Source: Methylotenera_A sp036675645
Lineage (GTDB): Bacteria > Pseudomonadota > Gammaproteobacteria > Burkholderiales > Methylophilaceae
Direction of reading: 5' to 3'
Assembly: GCA_036675645.1 (NCBI GenBank)
Contig: JAKFEP010000017.1
Span: forward strand, 1 to 40,754
Length of the DNA stretch: 40,754 nt
In this document: piece after piece, positions 28,006-36,914 of the stretch
How positions within the stretch are numbered: the first letter of the stretch is position 1
Layout: each line of letters starts with the position of its first letter
The notes under the pieces: model-generated
The model's database searches: none
The model's input: the letters and a program-made list of their open reading frames with translations, nothing else
Told to the model about the DNA's origin: nothing
Translations under genes and position numbers: made by a program

Positions 28006-29457
28006 ATGGCGCTAATTCTGCCGCAACGGTGGACACGCCAGCCACAATATAAAGTACCGCTAGACCCTAAATGGGTAGCACGTGGTTTAAACCTAGCCCT
28101 TATCCCACAAGGTAATGGCTTTGTAGACTGTTCAAACCTAAACAGGCAGGGTAGTGGTGGTGTAAGAACACAATCAACCTGTGTGCAAGGCAAAACTGTA
28201 TTACGCACGTCTGGCAATTATGTGTTCCGTGGATTGTTACAGACTTCAGCAACATTCAGTATTATTGCTGTAATCAAGCCTACCAGTGTCACTGCTGAGG
28301 GGGTTGTTGCTCAAAGCTCAAGTGCGGTTACAACCGACACAATACAATTTACTATTTTTGATAGTCAGATAAACCTTGTCTGTGGTAACGCTTTTATTGC
28401 TGGCGCTTCTACCAATTCAGGCATAGCGAATGGCAAGACTTCTGTTGTTGGGGTAACCAGCCGCACTACTGGTGGCACTACCGAAATGATATTTTACTGT
28501 GATGGCAAACAGTTAAATACCGTTTCAAGGGCTGCTCCTGCTTATGTAACAGATGGCAGCGGAATTGTATTTGTAAAACAGTCTGGTAGCGACCCTTTCA
28601 CTGGTGGTGTAGCGTTTCTAACAGATTTTAATAGGACACTAAGCCCTGAGCACATGATTGCACTCACGGCTAATCCGTGGCAAGTGTTTGCACCAAGAGC
28701 AGCTACATACTTAGCAGTAGAGGAAGCAGCAGGTGTAACTGGCACAATTAACGTCACTTTAGGCAACGATACTCAGGCAGCAACAGGAACAACCACAGTC
28801 ACTGGCTCGCTTGCTAGAACGCTTAGCGGCGATACCAGTGCGATAAGTGGCAATACAACGATACTTGGCACGATTGCTAACACCTTAGCGAATGCCACTA
28901 GCGCCATCACTGGAACAACAACGGTAATCGGCAGTTCAAGCGTTACTTTAGCAGATGACACTTCTGCTATCAGTGGCTCTGTAGGTTCAGCAGTAAGTGG
29001 AACGATAGCAGTCACACTAGCAAACGACACATCTGCTATCACAGGGACTACGACTGTTGTTGGTTTGATAAATAACACACTTGGTAACGATACTTTTGTA
29101 GCTGAAGGCACAACGCCTAACTTATCACAGCCAATAGAAGGATCAGGCTCCGGTAAGTATAAATGGACTGATGACGAGTTAAAACAATACACCGAAGGCT
29201 TAGGCTCAGGCTTTGCTAAAAAGGCCGTAGAAGAGCTAGAAAATGCGCCTGTAGCGGTTAAAAAACAAGTCAAAGCACTCGTTAAGCCCTATCTAGTAGA
29301 AAAACAGATAGATTTTACAAAATTAGAGCAAGACTTAACGCGATTCGCACAGTTAATTGAACTATACCAGGCTGAAACAACAAGATTAGAAGCTATAAGA
29401 CAATCTGAAATTGAAGAAGACGACAGGGAGTTTTATATGTTGATGGGATTTACTTAA
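28006..29457 (+). CDS. LamG-like virion protein with 21-residue tandem repeats
   Basis: 483 residues. Residues about 1-237 look like a concanavalin/LamG sandwich (FSIIAVIKPTS ... MIFYCDGKQLN ... GGVAFLTDFNR, ending in NPWQVFAPR). Residues 251-372 hold six repeats starting at T251, T272, T293, T314, T337 and T358 (consensus TLANDTSAITGTTTVxGxxx, spacing 21, 21, 21, 23, 21). The C-terminal 110 residues are charged and helical (DELKQYTEGLGSGFAKKAVE..., LEQDLTRFAQLIELYQAETT). A capsid- or tail-exposed carbohydrate-binding protein is plausible. Confidence 0.7.
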   Translation: MALILPQRWTRQPQYKVPLDPKWVARGLNLALIPQGNGFVDCSNLNRQGSGGVRTQSTCVQGKTVLRTSGNYVFRGLLQTSATFSIIAVIKPTSVTAEGVVAQSSSAVTTDTIQFTIFDSQINLVCGNAFIAGASTNSGIANGKTSVVGVTSRTTGGTTEMIFYCDGKQLNTVSRAAPAYVTDGSGIVFVKQSGSDPFTGGVAFLTDFNRTLSPEHMIALTANPWQVFAPRAATYLAVEEAAGVTGTINVTLGNDTQAATGTTTVTGSLARTLSGDTSAISGNTTILGTIANTLANATSAITGTTTVIGSSSVTLADDTSAISGSVGSAVSGTIAVTLANDTSAITGTTTVVGLINNTLGNDTFVAEGTTPNLSQPIEGSGSGKYKWTDDELKQYTEGLGSGFAKKAVEELENAPVAVKKQVKALVKPYLVEKQIDFTKLEQDLTRFAQLIELYQAETTRLEAIRQSEIEEDDREFYMLMGFT

Positions 29458-29462
29458 ATAGC

Positions 29463-29497
29463 CCATTATGGGTTTGCGCCGACTGACGTATTCAGTC
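29463..29497 (+). promoter_or_regulatory. Paired hairpins in the scaffold leader
   Basis: CCCATTATGGG (29462-29472) and GACTGA-CGTAT-TCAGTC (29481-29497) lie just before the scaffold ribosome site AAGGAG. No T-run. Probably mRNA-stabilising or processing structures. Confidence 0.4.
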
Positions 29498-29512
29498 AAT
29501 TAAGGAGTGAAT

Positions 29513-30346
29513 ATGACGGATGACACCGTAAATAGTCAAGAAACAAACGATATACCGGAAGACATTAGTGATGCAGATGCAGACAAACTGTTTGAAAATG
29601 GCGGTGAAATGCCAGAGGAAGAGCCAGAGGAAAACGATACGCCTGACCCTGACTTAACACCACCTGCAGAAGAAAAGCCCAAAGAAGAACCTAAAGTCAA
29701 TCTAGGTGCGTTGCATGAAGAACGAGCAAAGCGTAAAGAGCTAGAAGGCAAAATGGCTGTAATGGAAGACAGGTTTAAACAACTTGTCACAGGACTTACG
29801 CCACAAGAACAAAAGCCAACACCAGAAGAAGACCCGATTAACTACTTTAAACAAGAGATTGAGCAGTTAAAAGAAGTTACCAGGCAACAACAAGAACAGA
29901 CCCAAGCACAACGTCAACAAGAACAAGTCGTAGATGCTTACCGCGCACAGTCCGAAGAGTTTAAAGCAACAACACCTGATTTTGTCGATGCTTATAACCA
30001 CATATTAAGCAATCGTATTAAAGAGCTTAAAACAATGGGCTTGGATGAAGCGCAGGCTAGGCAAACTGTAGCCAACGAAGAATACAGTATTGCGCTTAAA
30101 TCATTGCAAGATGGTGTGAATCCAGCACAAAGAATTTATGAAATCGCAGCTTTACGCGGTTATCAGAAGAAAACATCCGAAGCCCCCAAAAAGGACTTGG
30201 CTGTGATTGAGAAAGGGCAGAAGAACGCCAAAGTATCCGCATCTGCAACGCCAGAAGGTGAATTAACACTAGAAGCAATCGCAGAGATGGATGATGATGA
30301 TTTTGCTGCAGCATGGGCAAAACTCAAGAAACAAAACGAGAAGTAA
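29513..30346 (+). CDS. Scaffolding protein
   Basis: 277 residues from ATG 29513 (AAGGAG 5 nt upstream; an in-frame GTG at 29507 lies too close). Very acidic N-terminus (NGGEMPEEEPEENDTPDPDL), then long charged helices (ALHEERAKRKELEGKMAVME; FKQEIEQLKEVTRQQQEQTQ), and an acidic end (EMDDDDFAAAWAKLKKQNEK). Typical of assembly scaffolds placed before the capsid gene. It is expected to leave the prohead before DNA packaging. Confidence 0.85.
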   Translation: MTDDTVNSQETNDIPEDISDADADKLFENGGEMPEEEPEENDTPDPDLTPPAEEKPKEEPKVNLGALHEERAKRKELEGKMAVMEDRFKQLVTGLTPQEQKPTPEEDPINYFKQEIEQLKEVTRQQQEQTQAQRQQEQVVDAYRAQSEEFKATTPDFVDAYNHILSNRIKELKTMGLDEAQARQTVANEEYSIALKSLQDGVNPAQRIYEIAALRGYQKKTSEAPKKDLAVIEKGQKNAKVSASATPEGELTLEAIAEMDDDDFAAAWAKLKKQNEK

Positions 30347-30467
30347 ATGCGCTTGCCACGTCACGGCTAAATCTCATGGTTTCAATTCGGGTAACTCCGT
30401 CAAAAGTAAAAATCGCTTATCAGCGTTACCGATAAAACATTTTTTCAACTTAAATTAAGGAATTATT
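30347..30467 (+). promoter_or_regulatory. Capsid gene leader
   Basis: A 121-base gap with TTATC (about 30418) pairing with GATAA (about 30432), then AACATTTTTT, a weak terminator-like or leader hairpin. AAGGAA precedes the capsid ATG. No strong promoter is evident by eye; a separate capsid mRNA is possible. Confidence 0.35.
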
Positions 30468-31544
30468 ATGGCTACCACAAGCTATCCAGTGAATCATCCA
30501 CTGGCGCAAAAGTTATGGTCACGTCAATTGTTCCATGAGATTATCGGCACATCATACGTTGGTCGTTTCATGGGTACATCTGATTCTAGCTTGATTCAAA
30601 TCAAGACAGAAACACAAAAAGACGCAGGTGATCGCATTACAGTCGGCTTACGCCGTTTATTAACAGGCGCAGGCATTCAAGGTGACGGTACGCTAGAAGG
30701 TAATGAGGAAGCTCTCACAACCTACAGCGATAACGTGTTCATTGATCAAATTCGTCATGCAGTTCGTACTGCAGGCAAAATGTCTGAGCAACGCGTGCCT
30801 TGGTCTGTTCGAGAAGAAGCACGTGACGGACTGAAAGACTGGTGGGTTGAGCGCTTGGAAACATCCGTAGCGAATCAATTGACTGGTAATACAGCCGAAA
30901 CAAACACCTTGTTTACAGGTAACAACGCAACATTAGCACCATCAACAGTAGGCGGCGCAACCCGTCTAATCGTAGGTGGCGGTCATGCAGGCGAGGCTTC
31001 ACTTTCAGCAACAACAACACACGCAATCTCATTGGCTGACTTAGATAAGGCAGTAGCATACGCAAAAGTGCAAGGCCCGCGTATTCGCCCTATTAATATT
31101 GATGGTAAAAAAATGTGGGTATGTTTCTTACACCCTTATCAAATCTATCAATTACGCCGTGATGCGTCAACCGCAGGTAACTTCTTTGATATTCAAAAAG
31201 CACAGTTACAAGGCGGCAAAATCGGTGACAACCCTATTCTTACAGGCGCGTCATTTATCTACAACAATGTCATCGTACATGAATGGGACTACTTACCAAC
31301 TACGGTAGCTGCTCCAACATCACAAGCGGCTTATCGCCGTGGCGTATTCTGTGGTGCACAAGCGGCTGTATCAGCATTTGGTCAAGGCGGCGGTTTGAAT
31401 AAGATGGATTGGAATGAGGAATTATTTGACTACGGTAATCAGTTCGGCGTTGAAGCTGGCTTGATTATGGGCGTTAAAAAGACTCAGTACAATTCAACTG
31501 ACTTCGGCACGATTGTTCTATCTGGCTATGCGCCAGCACCATAA
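30468..31544 (+). CDS. Major capsid protein (N4-gp56 / DUF4043 type)
   Basis: 358 residues. HPLAQKLWSRQLFHEIIGTS, then DAGDRITVGLRRLLTGAGIQ, GDGTLEGNEEALTTYSDNVF and IDQIRHAVRTAGKMSEQRVP are the hallmark of the N4-gp56/DUF4043 capsid family (HK97 fold). Later landmarks: RPINIDGKKMWVCFLHPYQI, YRRGVFCGAQAAVSAFGQGG and NQFGVEAGLIMGVKKTQYN. It forms the icosahedral shell together with the preceding scaffold. Confidence 0.92.
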   Translation: MATTSYPVNHPLAQKLWSRQLFHEIIGTSYVGRFMGTSDSSLIQIKTETQKDAGDRITVGLRRLLTGAGIQGDGTLEGNEEALTTYSDNVFIDQIRHAVRTAGKMSEQRVPWSVREEARDGLKDWWVERLETSVANQLTGNTAETNTLFTGNNATLAPSTVGGATRLIVGGGHAGEASLSATTTHAISLADLDKAVAYAKVQGPRIRPINIDGKKMWVCFLHPYQIYQLRRDASTAGNFFDIQKAQLQGGKIGDNPILTGASFIYNNVIVHEWDYLPTTVAAPTSQAAYRRGVFCGAQAAVSAFGQGGGLNKMDWNEELFDYGNQFGVEAGLIMGVKKTQYNSTDFGTIVLSGYAPAP

Positions 31545-31556
31545 GGAGAATAAATC

Positions 31557-32024
31557 ATGGCTGCTGTAACTTTAACTTATACCATCAACATGGCGGCATC
31601 ACCTAAAGGTGTTCATGTGGGCGAGAACATCGTTCCATGGAGCTTTAACAGTGGTGCACTCAAAGCAGGTACTTTATCAGATGTGATTCTATTGGGCAAA
31701 ATCCCAAATGGCGCATTGATTACAGGTGCTGATGTACGCTTTGGGGCAAACCTGAATGATGCCTCTCACTGGAGTTTAGTAATGTTGGTAACTGATGCTT
31801 TGGGCACTTATTCTGCCTACGGCACGATTATCGCATCAATGACTTCTTCTTCAACCGCTGCAACTGTCTACAAAACAGTAATCCCTCAGAAAGTATCTTT
31901 ATCTGATGATCGCGCGGTGCAATTCGTCACATTAGCTTTGAATTGTTCGACTGGTGCTTCCGGCACTGTGTCTTTCAGTACACAAGGCTCTGTGCGTTAC
32001 CTGGCTGACGGTTCTAACGTCTAG
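31557..32024 (+). CDS. Head decoration-like protein
   Basis: 155 residues, 12 bp after the capsid gene with AGGAG upstream. VTLTYTINMAASPKGVHVGE, LSDVILLGKIPNGALITGAD and a beta-rich rest suggest a small beta-sandwich of the type found behind N4-gp56 capsids. Decoration or cement function is inferred from position. A strong terminator follows, so capsid and this protein are probably made in excess. Confidence 0.65.
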   Translation: MAAVTLTYTINMAASPKGVHVGENIVPWSFNSGALKAGTLSDVILLGKIPNGALITGADVRFGANLNDASHWSLVMLVTDALGTYSAYGTIIASMTSSSTAATVYKTVIPQKVSLSDDRAVQFVTLALNCSTGASGTVSFSTQGSVRYLADGSNV

Positions 32025-32025
32025 C

Positions 32026-32081
32026 AATAGGGGGCTAAGTCCCCCTATTTTCTTAAAGTATTCACAAGTATTTTAAGAAAA
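32026..32081 (+). terminator. Strong terminator after the capsid unit, followed by a second hairpin
   Basis: AATAGGGGG (32026-32034), loop CTAAGT, CCCCCTATT (32041-32049), T-run. A second perfect inverted repeat TTTTCTTAAA (32048-32057) and TTTAAGAAAA (32072-32081) shares the T-run, so the two hairpins exclude each other in part. Confidence 0.9.
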
Positions 32082-32094
32082 TATAAGGAGCTAT

Positions 32095-33441
32095 ATGCTG
32101 CAAAAGTTTTTGCAAGATGGACTAGATTTGCACAAACAAGGTAATTTTAAGCAAGCCTTGTTTCACTACAACCGATTGCTTAATTTAAATCCTTTTGACG
32201 AGACATTATTGTTTCTTGCTTCTGACGCTTATATGCGTGAAGAACACAATGGATTAGCGATTTGCTTACTTTCAACCTTGTTGCAGAGAAACCCTGAACG
32301 GTCTGACGCATGGTGCAACTTAGGCACGGCATTCAGGAAAGAAAACTTTAGAAGCGAAGCCAAAGATTGCTGGATGAAGGCATTGGATTTAGCTGGTGAT
32401 ACGGTAGAAGTCTGCTCGAATATGGCAAGTCTTTATGCCGATGCGGGACAGCCAACCATGGCGATATTCTGGCTCACCAAAGCGCTAAAGATTGACCCTG
32501 ACAACGTACAGGCACATTGGTTAAAGGCTTTAGCTTTATTAACGCAAAGTAAATGGCATACCGCATGGGATGAGTACGAATACAGAACCAAGTTAGAAAA
32601 TTGGGACAGTCGCAAGACTTTGGATATTCCTAGGTGGAATGGTAAACCTGTCAATCATTTATACATTCATGGTGAGCAGGGCGTAGGTGATGAGATTATG
32701 TTCTTGTCTCTGATAAATGAAGTTATCCCGCATGCCAAGAAAATAACCTTAGAAGTGCATAAAAAAGTAGCTGAACTCGCTAGAGAAACATGGCCTGATA
32801 TTCATGTCATTACCAAAGAAACCCCTGGTGATTACGATGCCAAGATTCCTATTGGTTCACTGGCAACTTTATACCGCAGGCACAAGAAACAATTTAGCGG
32901 TAAGCCGTATTTAATCCCTAGTCCTGAACGGGTGGAATATTACCGCCAAGAGCTTAAAAAACTTGGTGAAGCACCTTACATCGGTTTGACATGGATAGGC
33001 GGGTTAAAGGCCACTAGAATCGAAGACAGAAGCATTCCTGCAGCACAAATCAAGGCGTTTCAGAAATTCACCTGTGTATCCGTCCAGTACGAAGACACTA
33101 ACCCGATGATTAGCGCAGAACGCGAATCCATTGGCCTACATAAGATTAACGATTTATGTGTAGGCGGTGACTTAGCCGAACAAGCGGCATTATTCAAGGC
33201 ATTAGATGCGGTAGTGACCGTACAACAAACTGCAGTCCATGTGGCAGGCGCAGTAGGAACGCCTTGTTATGTCATGTTGAACAGTAGTCCTCAATGGCGT
33301 TACGGACTAGATGAAAAAATGCCTTGGTACGATTCAGTCAGGTTATATCGCAAAGACAAAGAATGGCCTATTACTAAAATCATAGAGGAATTAGATGCTC
33401 ATTTCGGCGGAATATACGGAACTAAACAAAAAGCTGCATGA
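32095..33441 (+). CDS. TPR-containing glycosyltransferase-like protein (GT9/heptosyltransferase-like C-terminus)
   Basis: 448 residues. About residues 1-165 form TPR-like helices (FKQALFHYNRLLNLNP; SDAWCNLGTAFRKENFRSEA; PTMAIFWLTKALKIDPDNVQ). Residues 178-440: IPRWNGKPVNHLYIHGEQGV with GDEIMF (192-203), YIGLTWIGG, RSIPAAQI, VSVQYED, then LDAVVTVQQTAVHVAGAVGT and DEKMPWYDSVRLYRKDKEWP, the pattern of TPR-GT proteins with an ADP-heptose/O-GlcNAc transferase-like GT-B fold. The usual DT before the final VHVAG is QT here. It overlaps the methyltransferase by 47 bp. Virion or surface glycosylation is inferred. Confidence 0.8.
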   Translation: MLQKFLQDGLDLHKQGNFKQALFHYNRLLNLNPFDETLLFLASDAYMREEHNGLAICLLSTLLQRNPERSDAWCNLGTAFRKENFRSEAKDCWMKALDLAGDTVEVCSNMASLYADAGQPTMAIFWLTKALKIDPDNVQAHWLKALALLTQSKWHTAWDEYEYRTKLENWDSRKTLDIPRWNGKPVNHLYIHGEQGVGDEIMFLSLINEVIPHAKKITLEVHKKVAELARETWPDIHVITKETPGDYDAKIPIGSLATLYRRHKKQFSGKPYLIPSPERVEYYRQELKKLGEAPYIGLTWIGGLKATRIEDRSIPAAQIKAFQKFTCVSVQYEDTNPMISAERESIGLHKINDLCVGGDLAEQAALFKALDAVVTVQQTAVHVAGAVGTPCYVMLNSSPQWRYGLDEKMPWYDSVRLYRKDKEWPITKIIEELDAHFGGIYGTKQKAA

Positions 33442-33916
33442 ATCACTGACTGAATATGGGAAGTCTAGTGGTAAGTGGGTGCAGCCAGTAGTAGACCTAT
33501 CAGCCAAGTACGATTGTGTGGATATTTTGGATTATGGCTGTGGTAAGGGGCTATTAAAACTCGGTATCGGTTCAAAAGTGAAAGAATACGACCCTGCATT
33601 AGGGAAATTAGACAAAGCCCCCTGCGATATGGTGGTGTGTACAGACGTGATGGAACACATTGAGCCTGATTGCTTGGTAGACGTGCTGGATGATTTACAG
33701 AGTTTAACCAAAAAAGTCGCATTTATCACAGTTTCGATGCGTCCAGCCAAAAAGACACTTGCTGATGGCAGAAATGCACATTTAATTGTAGAAAACGCTG
33801 AATGGTGGCTGCCTAAGTTTATGAGCAGATTCAAACTGGTTAAATTTGTTGATTTAGGCAAAGAATTTTTGATTATTTTGGAGGCGAAATGCGCAGACGA
33901 CTTGCTGAACAGTTAA
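33395..33916 (+). CDS. SAM-dependent methyltransferase, class I
   Basis: 173 residues from ATG 33395 with AGGA 6 nt upstream. Motif I ILDYGCGKG (44-52), acidic residue after strand 2 in KEYDP (D66), and VVCTDVMEHIEPDCL (80-94). The later ADGRNAHLIVENAEWWLPKF is specific to a phage methyltransferase family. The fused pattern of TPR-GT then methyltransferase points to joint modification of one substrate, perhaps a methylated sugar. Substrate unknown. Confidence 0.85.
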   Translation: MLISAEYTELNKKLHESLTEYGKSSGKWVQPVVDLSAKYDCVDILDYGCGKGLLKLGIGSKVKEYDPALGKLDKAPCDMVVCTDVMEHIEPDCLVDVLDDLQSLTKKVAFITVSMRPAKKTLADGRNAHLIVENAEWWLPKFMSRFKLVKFVDLGKEFLIILEAKCADDLLNS

Positions 33917-34020
33917 GACAGACTGAAGCAAAGAAAGAGGCCGAATTGATTGTAGAAAAACGCCCCATCTTGCATTTAAAGAAAGCTAAAAATGGCAACG
34001 TTCGCAGAACTGCAAGCTAA
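33889..34020 (+). CDS. Small basic ORF between methyltransferase and adaptor
   Basis: 43 residues with GGAGG 4-5 nt before the ATG. Charged helix RRRLAEQLRQTEAKKEAELI, then basic HLKKAKNGNVRRTAS. It overlaps both neighbours (28 and 29 bp). No family; moderate support from the ribosome site. Confidence 0.5.
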   Translation: MRRRLAEQLRQTEAKKEAELIVEKRPILHLKKAKNGNVRRTAS

Positions 34021-34606
34021 TATCGCTGACTATTTTAGTCGCACTGATTTAACCAATATTATTCAGTCTGCGATTAAACGCGCCATTAAACACTATGAGC
34101 GCGAGTTCTTCTGGTTTGGTGAAGCAGACACGTCTTTTACTACGACTAGCGGCACAAATGCTTACACTTTAAGCACTACCGATGGTTATTCGACCATCAA
34201 TCAAGTATTGGTCAATTACAACGGTTCACATTACGAATCAACTCGCATGAATTTGGAAGAGTTCGAGAATATCAATGTGAGTGACACCAATGGCATTCCT
34301 TCGGTTTATGCTGAAAAACTAGGCATTTTATATTTTTACCCTACCCCCAACGCCACCATGACTATATCCGTCAACTATGTGGTGAAAATGGCGACATTGT
34401 CTGCTACTGGCGACACTAATGCATTTACCTTGAATGCAGAAGACTTGATTGAATCTAGGGCGTCTTGGTGGGTAGCCAGTAGAAAAACTAAAAACCGTGA
34501 GGACATGGCACGATTTAAAGCAGATGAGATAGAAGCCCTTAACCAACTCCGCGCTCAAAATGATAAACAATTATCTAGCGGATACATAAAACCTACGCAG
34601 TTTTAG
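33992..34606 (+). CDS. Head-tail adaptor protein
   Basis: 204 residues. MATFAELQANIADYFSRTDL, IQSAIKRAIKHYEREFFWFG, then a beta-rich middle (GTNAYTLSTTDGYSTINQVL) with LGILYFYPTPNATMTISVNY and helical end LIESRASWWVASRKTKNRED. This helix-beta-helix order is that of podoviral adaptor (P22 gp4 position, phage gp7-like) proteins that sit under portal. It starts inside the small ORF before it. Confidence 0.78.
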   Translation: MATFAELQANIADYFSRTDLTNIIQSAIKRAIKHYEREFFWFGEADTSFTTTSGTNAYTLSTTDGYSTINQVLVNYNGSHYESTRMNLEEFENINVSDTNGIPSVYAEKLGILYFYPTPNATMTISVNYVVKMATLSATGDTNAFTLNAEDLIESRASWWVASRKTKNREDMARFKADEIEALNQLRAQNDKQLSSGYIKPTQF

Positions 34607-34607
34607 T

Positions 34608-36071
34608 ATGCGCTTAATTGGTTACGCCCCCGATGTTGATCCAACTATTGAAGGGGTTATCACGGACTGCTCGGCTTTCGTTCCCAGTGAACGTGGCATG
34701 GAAGGCGCACCTTCTGCTGTAGATTTAGGCATAGATGCCCTTGTTGCTGCTTGTTATGGCGCATTAACAGTTAGGGATTTAGACGATTCGTTTAGGACTA
34801 TCGCTGCTACTAGAGAAGGCTTATTTGAGCTAAGCGGTACTACATGGGCAGATGTGACCAGAGCAGTCGGCGGGGCTTATGCCTGTGGTGCAGAGGATTT
34901 TTGGCGATTCGCTCAATTTGGCGATACCACATTAGCAATCAATAAAGCCGATATTCTACAAGAATCTGCATCAGGCGCTTTCTCTGATGTAGTCAATGCA
35001 CCCAAAGCCGCTATTATCGAGACTGTCGGCAATAACGTAGTCCTAGCCAATACTAATGAAGCCACTTATGGAGATAGCCCTAATCGCTGGTGGGTGAGTG
35101 CTACGAGAGACCACACGGATTGGGTGCCTAACGTTAATACAGGCTGTGCGACCAATACCTTAGTTTCGACACCGGGCAGGATATTTGCAGCAAGGCGTTT
35201 CGGTGAACAGGTCGTGTTTTATAAAGAACGGTCAATGTACATAGGTACGTTTGTTGGTGCGCCTTTAATCTTAGACGTACAACAGATTCCAGGGGATGCA
35301 GGATGTTCTTCTCAAGAGGCTGTGGTCAATGTAGGAACGGCTGATAACCCTGTGCATATCTTTATGGGTGCTGATGACTTCTGGCGCTTTGATGGCGCTA
35401 GGCCGATGCCATTAGGTTCGCCATTAAGAAAGACCGTATTCGCAGAGTTAAACGGCACTTATGCCTACAAGATTAAGACTTTGCATGACCGTATCAACTC
35501 ACGGATTTATTTTTACTATCCTTCGAGTTCAGGCGGTGGCGCAATTGATAAATGTGTGGTCTATCACTACAAAGAAAACCGTTGGGGCAGAGACGACAGA
35601 ACGATTGAAGCGGCGCTAGAGTTCTTAACTGGCGGCATTACTTACGACACCTTAGACGACTACTACGCGACTTATGACGATTTGCCGTCTGATATTTCAT
35701 ACGACTCAACCTTCTGGACAACTGGTTCAAACAGACGCGGGGTATTTGATACCACACACACCTTAGTTTCTCTTGAAGGTGTTGCGGAAAACTCCAGCTT
35801 TACTACGGGAGACTTTGGTGATGACGACAATTATTACTTGCTCTCAAGAGTAAAACCAGTTTGGCTAACAAAACCGACTAGCGCACAGATGACCAATTAC
35901 CATAAAGCCAATCAAGGCGATAGCTTAACCACTGGCGCTACAACTTCAATGGTTAATTCAAGGTTCGATTTACTGGTAAGCGATAGATGGCACAGGGCAA
36001 TGTTTGAGATGGTAGGGGATAACGAGCTGACCATATTGAACGCAAAACTACAGGACGATGGCAGTGAATAA
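34608..36071 (+). CDS. Tail hub / packaged-DNA stabilisation protein (P22 gp10-like)
   Basis: 487 residues, like P22 gp10 (472). MRLIGYAPDVDPTIEGVITD, CSAFVPSERGMEGAPSAVDL, FRTIAATREGLFELSGTTWA, GEQVVFYKERSMYIGTFVGA and VHIFMGADDFWRFDGARPMP show the repeated W.F/aromatic strands of the beta-propeller nozzle protein in short-tailed phages. It would plug the portal after packaging and build the tail. The start is 2 bp after the adaptor stop. Confidence 0.82.
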   Translation: MRLIGYAPDVDPTIEGVITDCSAFVPSERGMEGAPSAVDLGIDALVAACYGALTVRDLDDSFRTIAATREGLFELSGTTWADVTRAVGGAYACGAEDFWRFAQFGDTTLAINKADILQESASGAFSDVVNAPKAAIIETVGNNVVLANTNEATYGDSPNRWWVSATRDHTDWVPNVNTGCATNTLVSTPGRIFAARRFGEQVVFYKERSMYIGTFVGAPLILDVQQIPGDAGCSSQEAVVNVGTADNPVHIFMGADDFWRFDGARPMPLGSPLRKTVFAELNGTYAYKIKTLHDRINSRIYFYYPSSSGGGAIDKCVVYHYKENRWGRDDRTIEAALEFLTGGITYDTLDDYYATYDDLPSDISYDSTFWTTGSNRRGVFDTTHTLVSLEGVAENSSFTTGDFGDDDNYYLLSRVKPVWLTKPTSAQMTNYHKANQGDSLTTGATTSMVNSRFDLLVSDRWHRAMFEMVGDNELTILNAKLQDDGSE

Positions 36072-36462
36072 AGTCGATCTAAAAAGCCTTGCCTCTGACC
36101 CAAACAATAAACAGAACTGGAATAGAGCTTTATCTAGGACACAAGACCAGATAAATCGTGGTGCTGATGGGTTCTTATTTTCAGTTAAACGTCTGACCAG
36201 CGCAGATAGCCCTTACAGCATGAACGTGAACGATGCCATCCTGATTTGTGACACTACAGGCGGCAATATTGTCATTAACCTTCTGCCAGCCCAAGAGTGG
36301 GAAGAGAAACGAATCACAGTTAAAAAGATAATCGCAGCTAATACCGTAACCGTTACCCCTGATGGAAGTGAAACGATAGACGGTGCAGCAACTAGCCCAA
36401 TTACTACACAATACGATGCGTTTGAATACGTATCTCAAGGCGGTCAAGTCTGGAAATTATGA
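36058..36462 (+). CDS. Tail-associated beta-rich protein
   Basis: 134 residues overlapping the hub gene by 14 bp. After a helical N-terminus (QNWNRALSRTQDQINRGADG), a beta module VNDAILICDTTGGNIVINLL, KKIIAANTVTVTPDGSETID, then YVSQGGQVWKL, which is common in phage fibre and head-fibre proteins. It may be a short tail fibre or closure protein. Confidence 0.65.
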   Translation: MAVNKVDLKSLASDPNNKQNWNRALSRTQDQINRGADGFLFSVKRLTSADSPYSMNVNDAILICDTTGGNIVINLLPAQEWEEKRITVKKIIAANTVTVTPDGSETIDGAATSPITTQYDAFEYVSQGGQVWKL

Positions 36463-36914
36463 CAAAAACACAGTTTGAATACGACAACATTATCAAGATG
36501 CTGAATTACTTGAATCTACAGGGTGACGCACGGCGATTGATGCTTGATTTGTGGTCGCTGATACAGGTTTTCGATGATGCAGAAGATGGCTCAAAAATAG
36601 ATAAAGAAGAGCTAGACCGCGCACTTTGGGCGGCTTTCGTTTCCCTCCCTACCAATGAGTTATTTGTGGCTAATAGAAGCGCTTTGGGCGGCATTATCTC
36701 GGTGCAGATTTTCAAATGGCGCGCAGCAAACCAAGTAGAAAAAGATGGTAAAGCAGATGAGAAGTCATTTATATGGAGAGCAGGTTATTTCGACATTTTG
36801 ATGTACGTGTTCGCGCTGGTTTACGGCAAGGACATCGCCTCTAAAAGCGCTAGCGATGTGATGGGTAGGTATATAGAGACATTCGACGATTACAAGAAGG
36901 AGTTTAAATTATGA
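36459..36914 (+). CDS. Virion-region helical protein, unknown function
   Basis: 151 residues, ATGA overlaps at both ends. FEYDNIIKMLNYLNLQGDAR, DKEELDRALWAAFVSLPTNE, VQIFKWRAANQVEKDGKADE and FIWRAGYFDILMYVFALVYG. All-helical. It precedes the three ejection proteins, so an assembly helper is possible. Not recognised. Confidence 0.6.
   Translation: MTKTQFEYDNIIKMLNYLNLQGDARRLMLDLWSLIQVFDDAEDGSKIDKEELDRALWAAFVSLPTNELFVANRSALGGIISVQIFKWRAANQVEKDGKADEKSFIWRAGYFDILMYVFALVYGKDIASKSASDVMGRYIETFDDYKKEFKL

Noticed and set aside
28773..29273. Long antisense open frame (166 codons) opposite the LamG-like gene
   Set aside because: It lies wholly over the 21-residue repeats of the sense gene; repetitive Thr/Val codons create open antisense frames. 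No ribosome site and low-complexity product.
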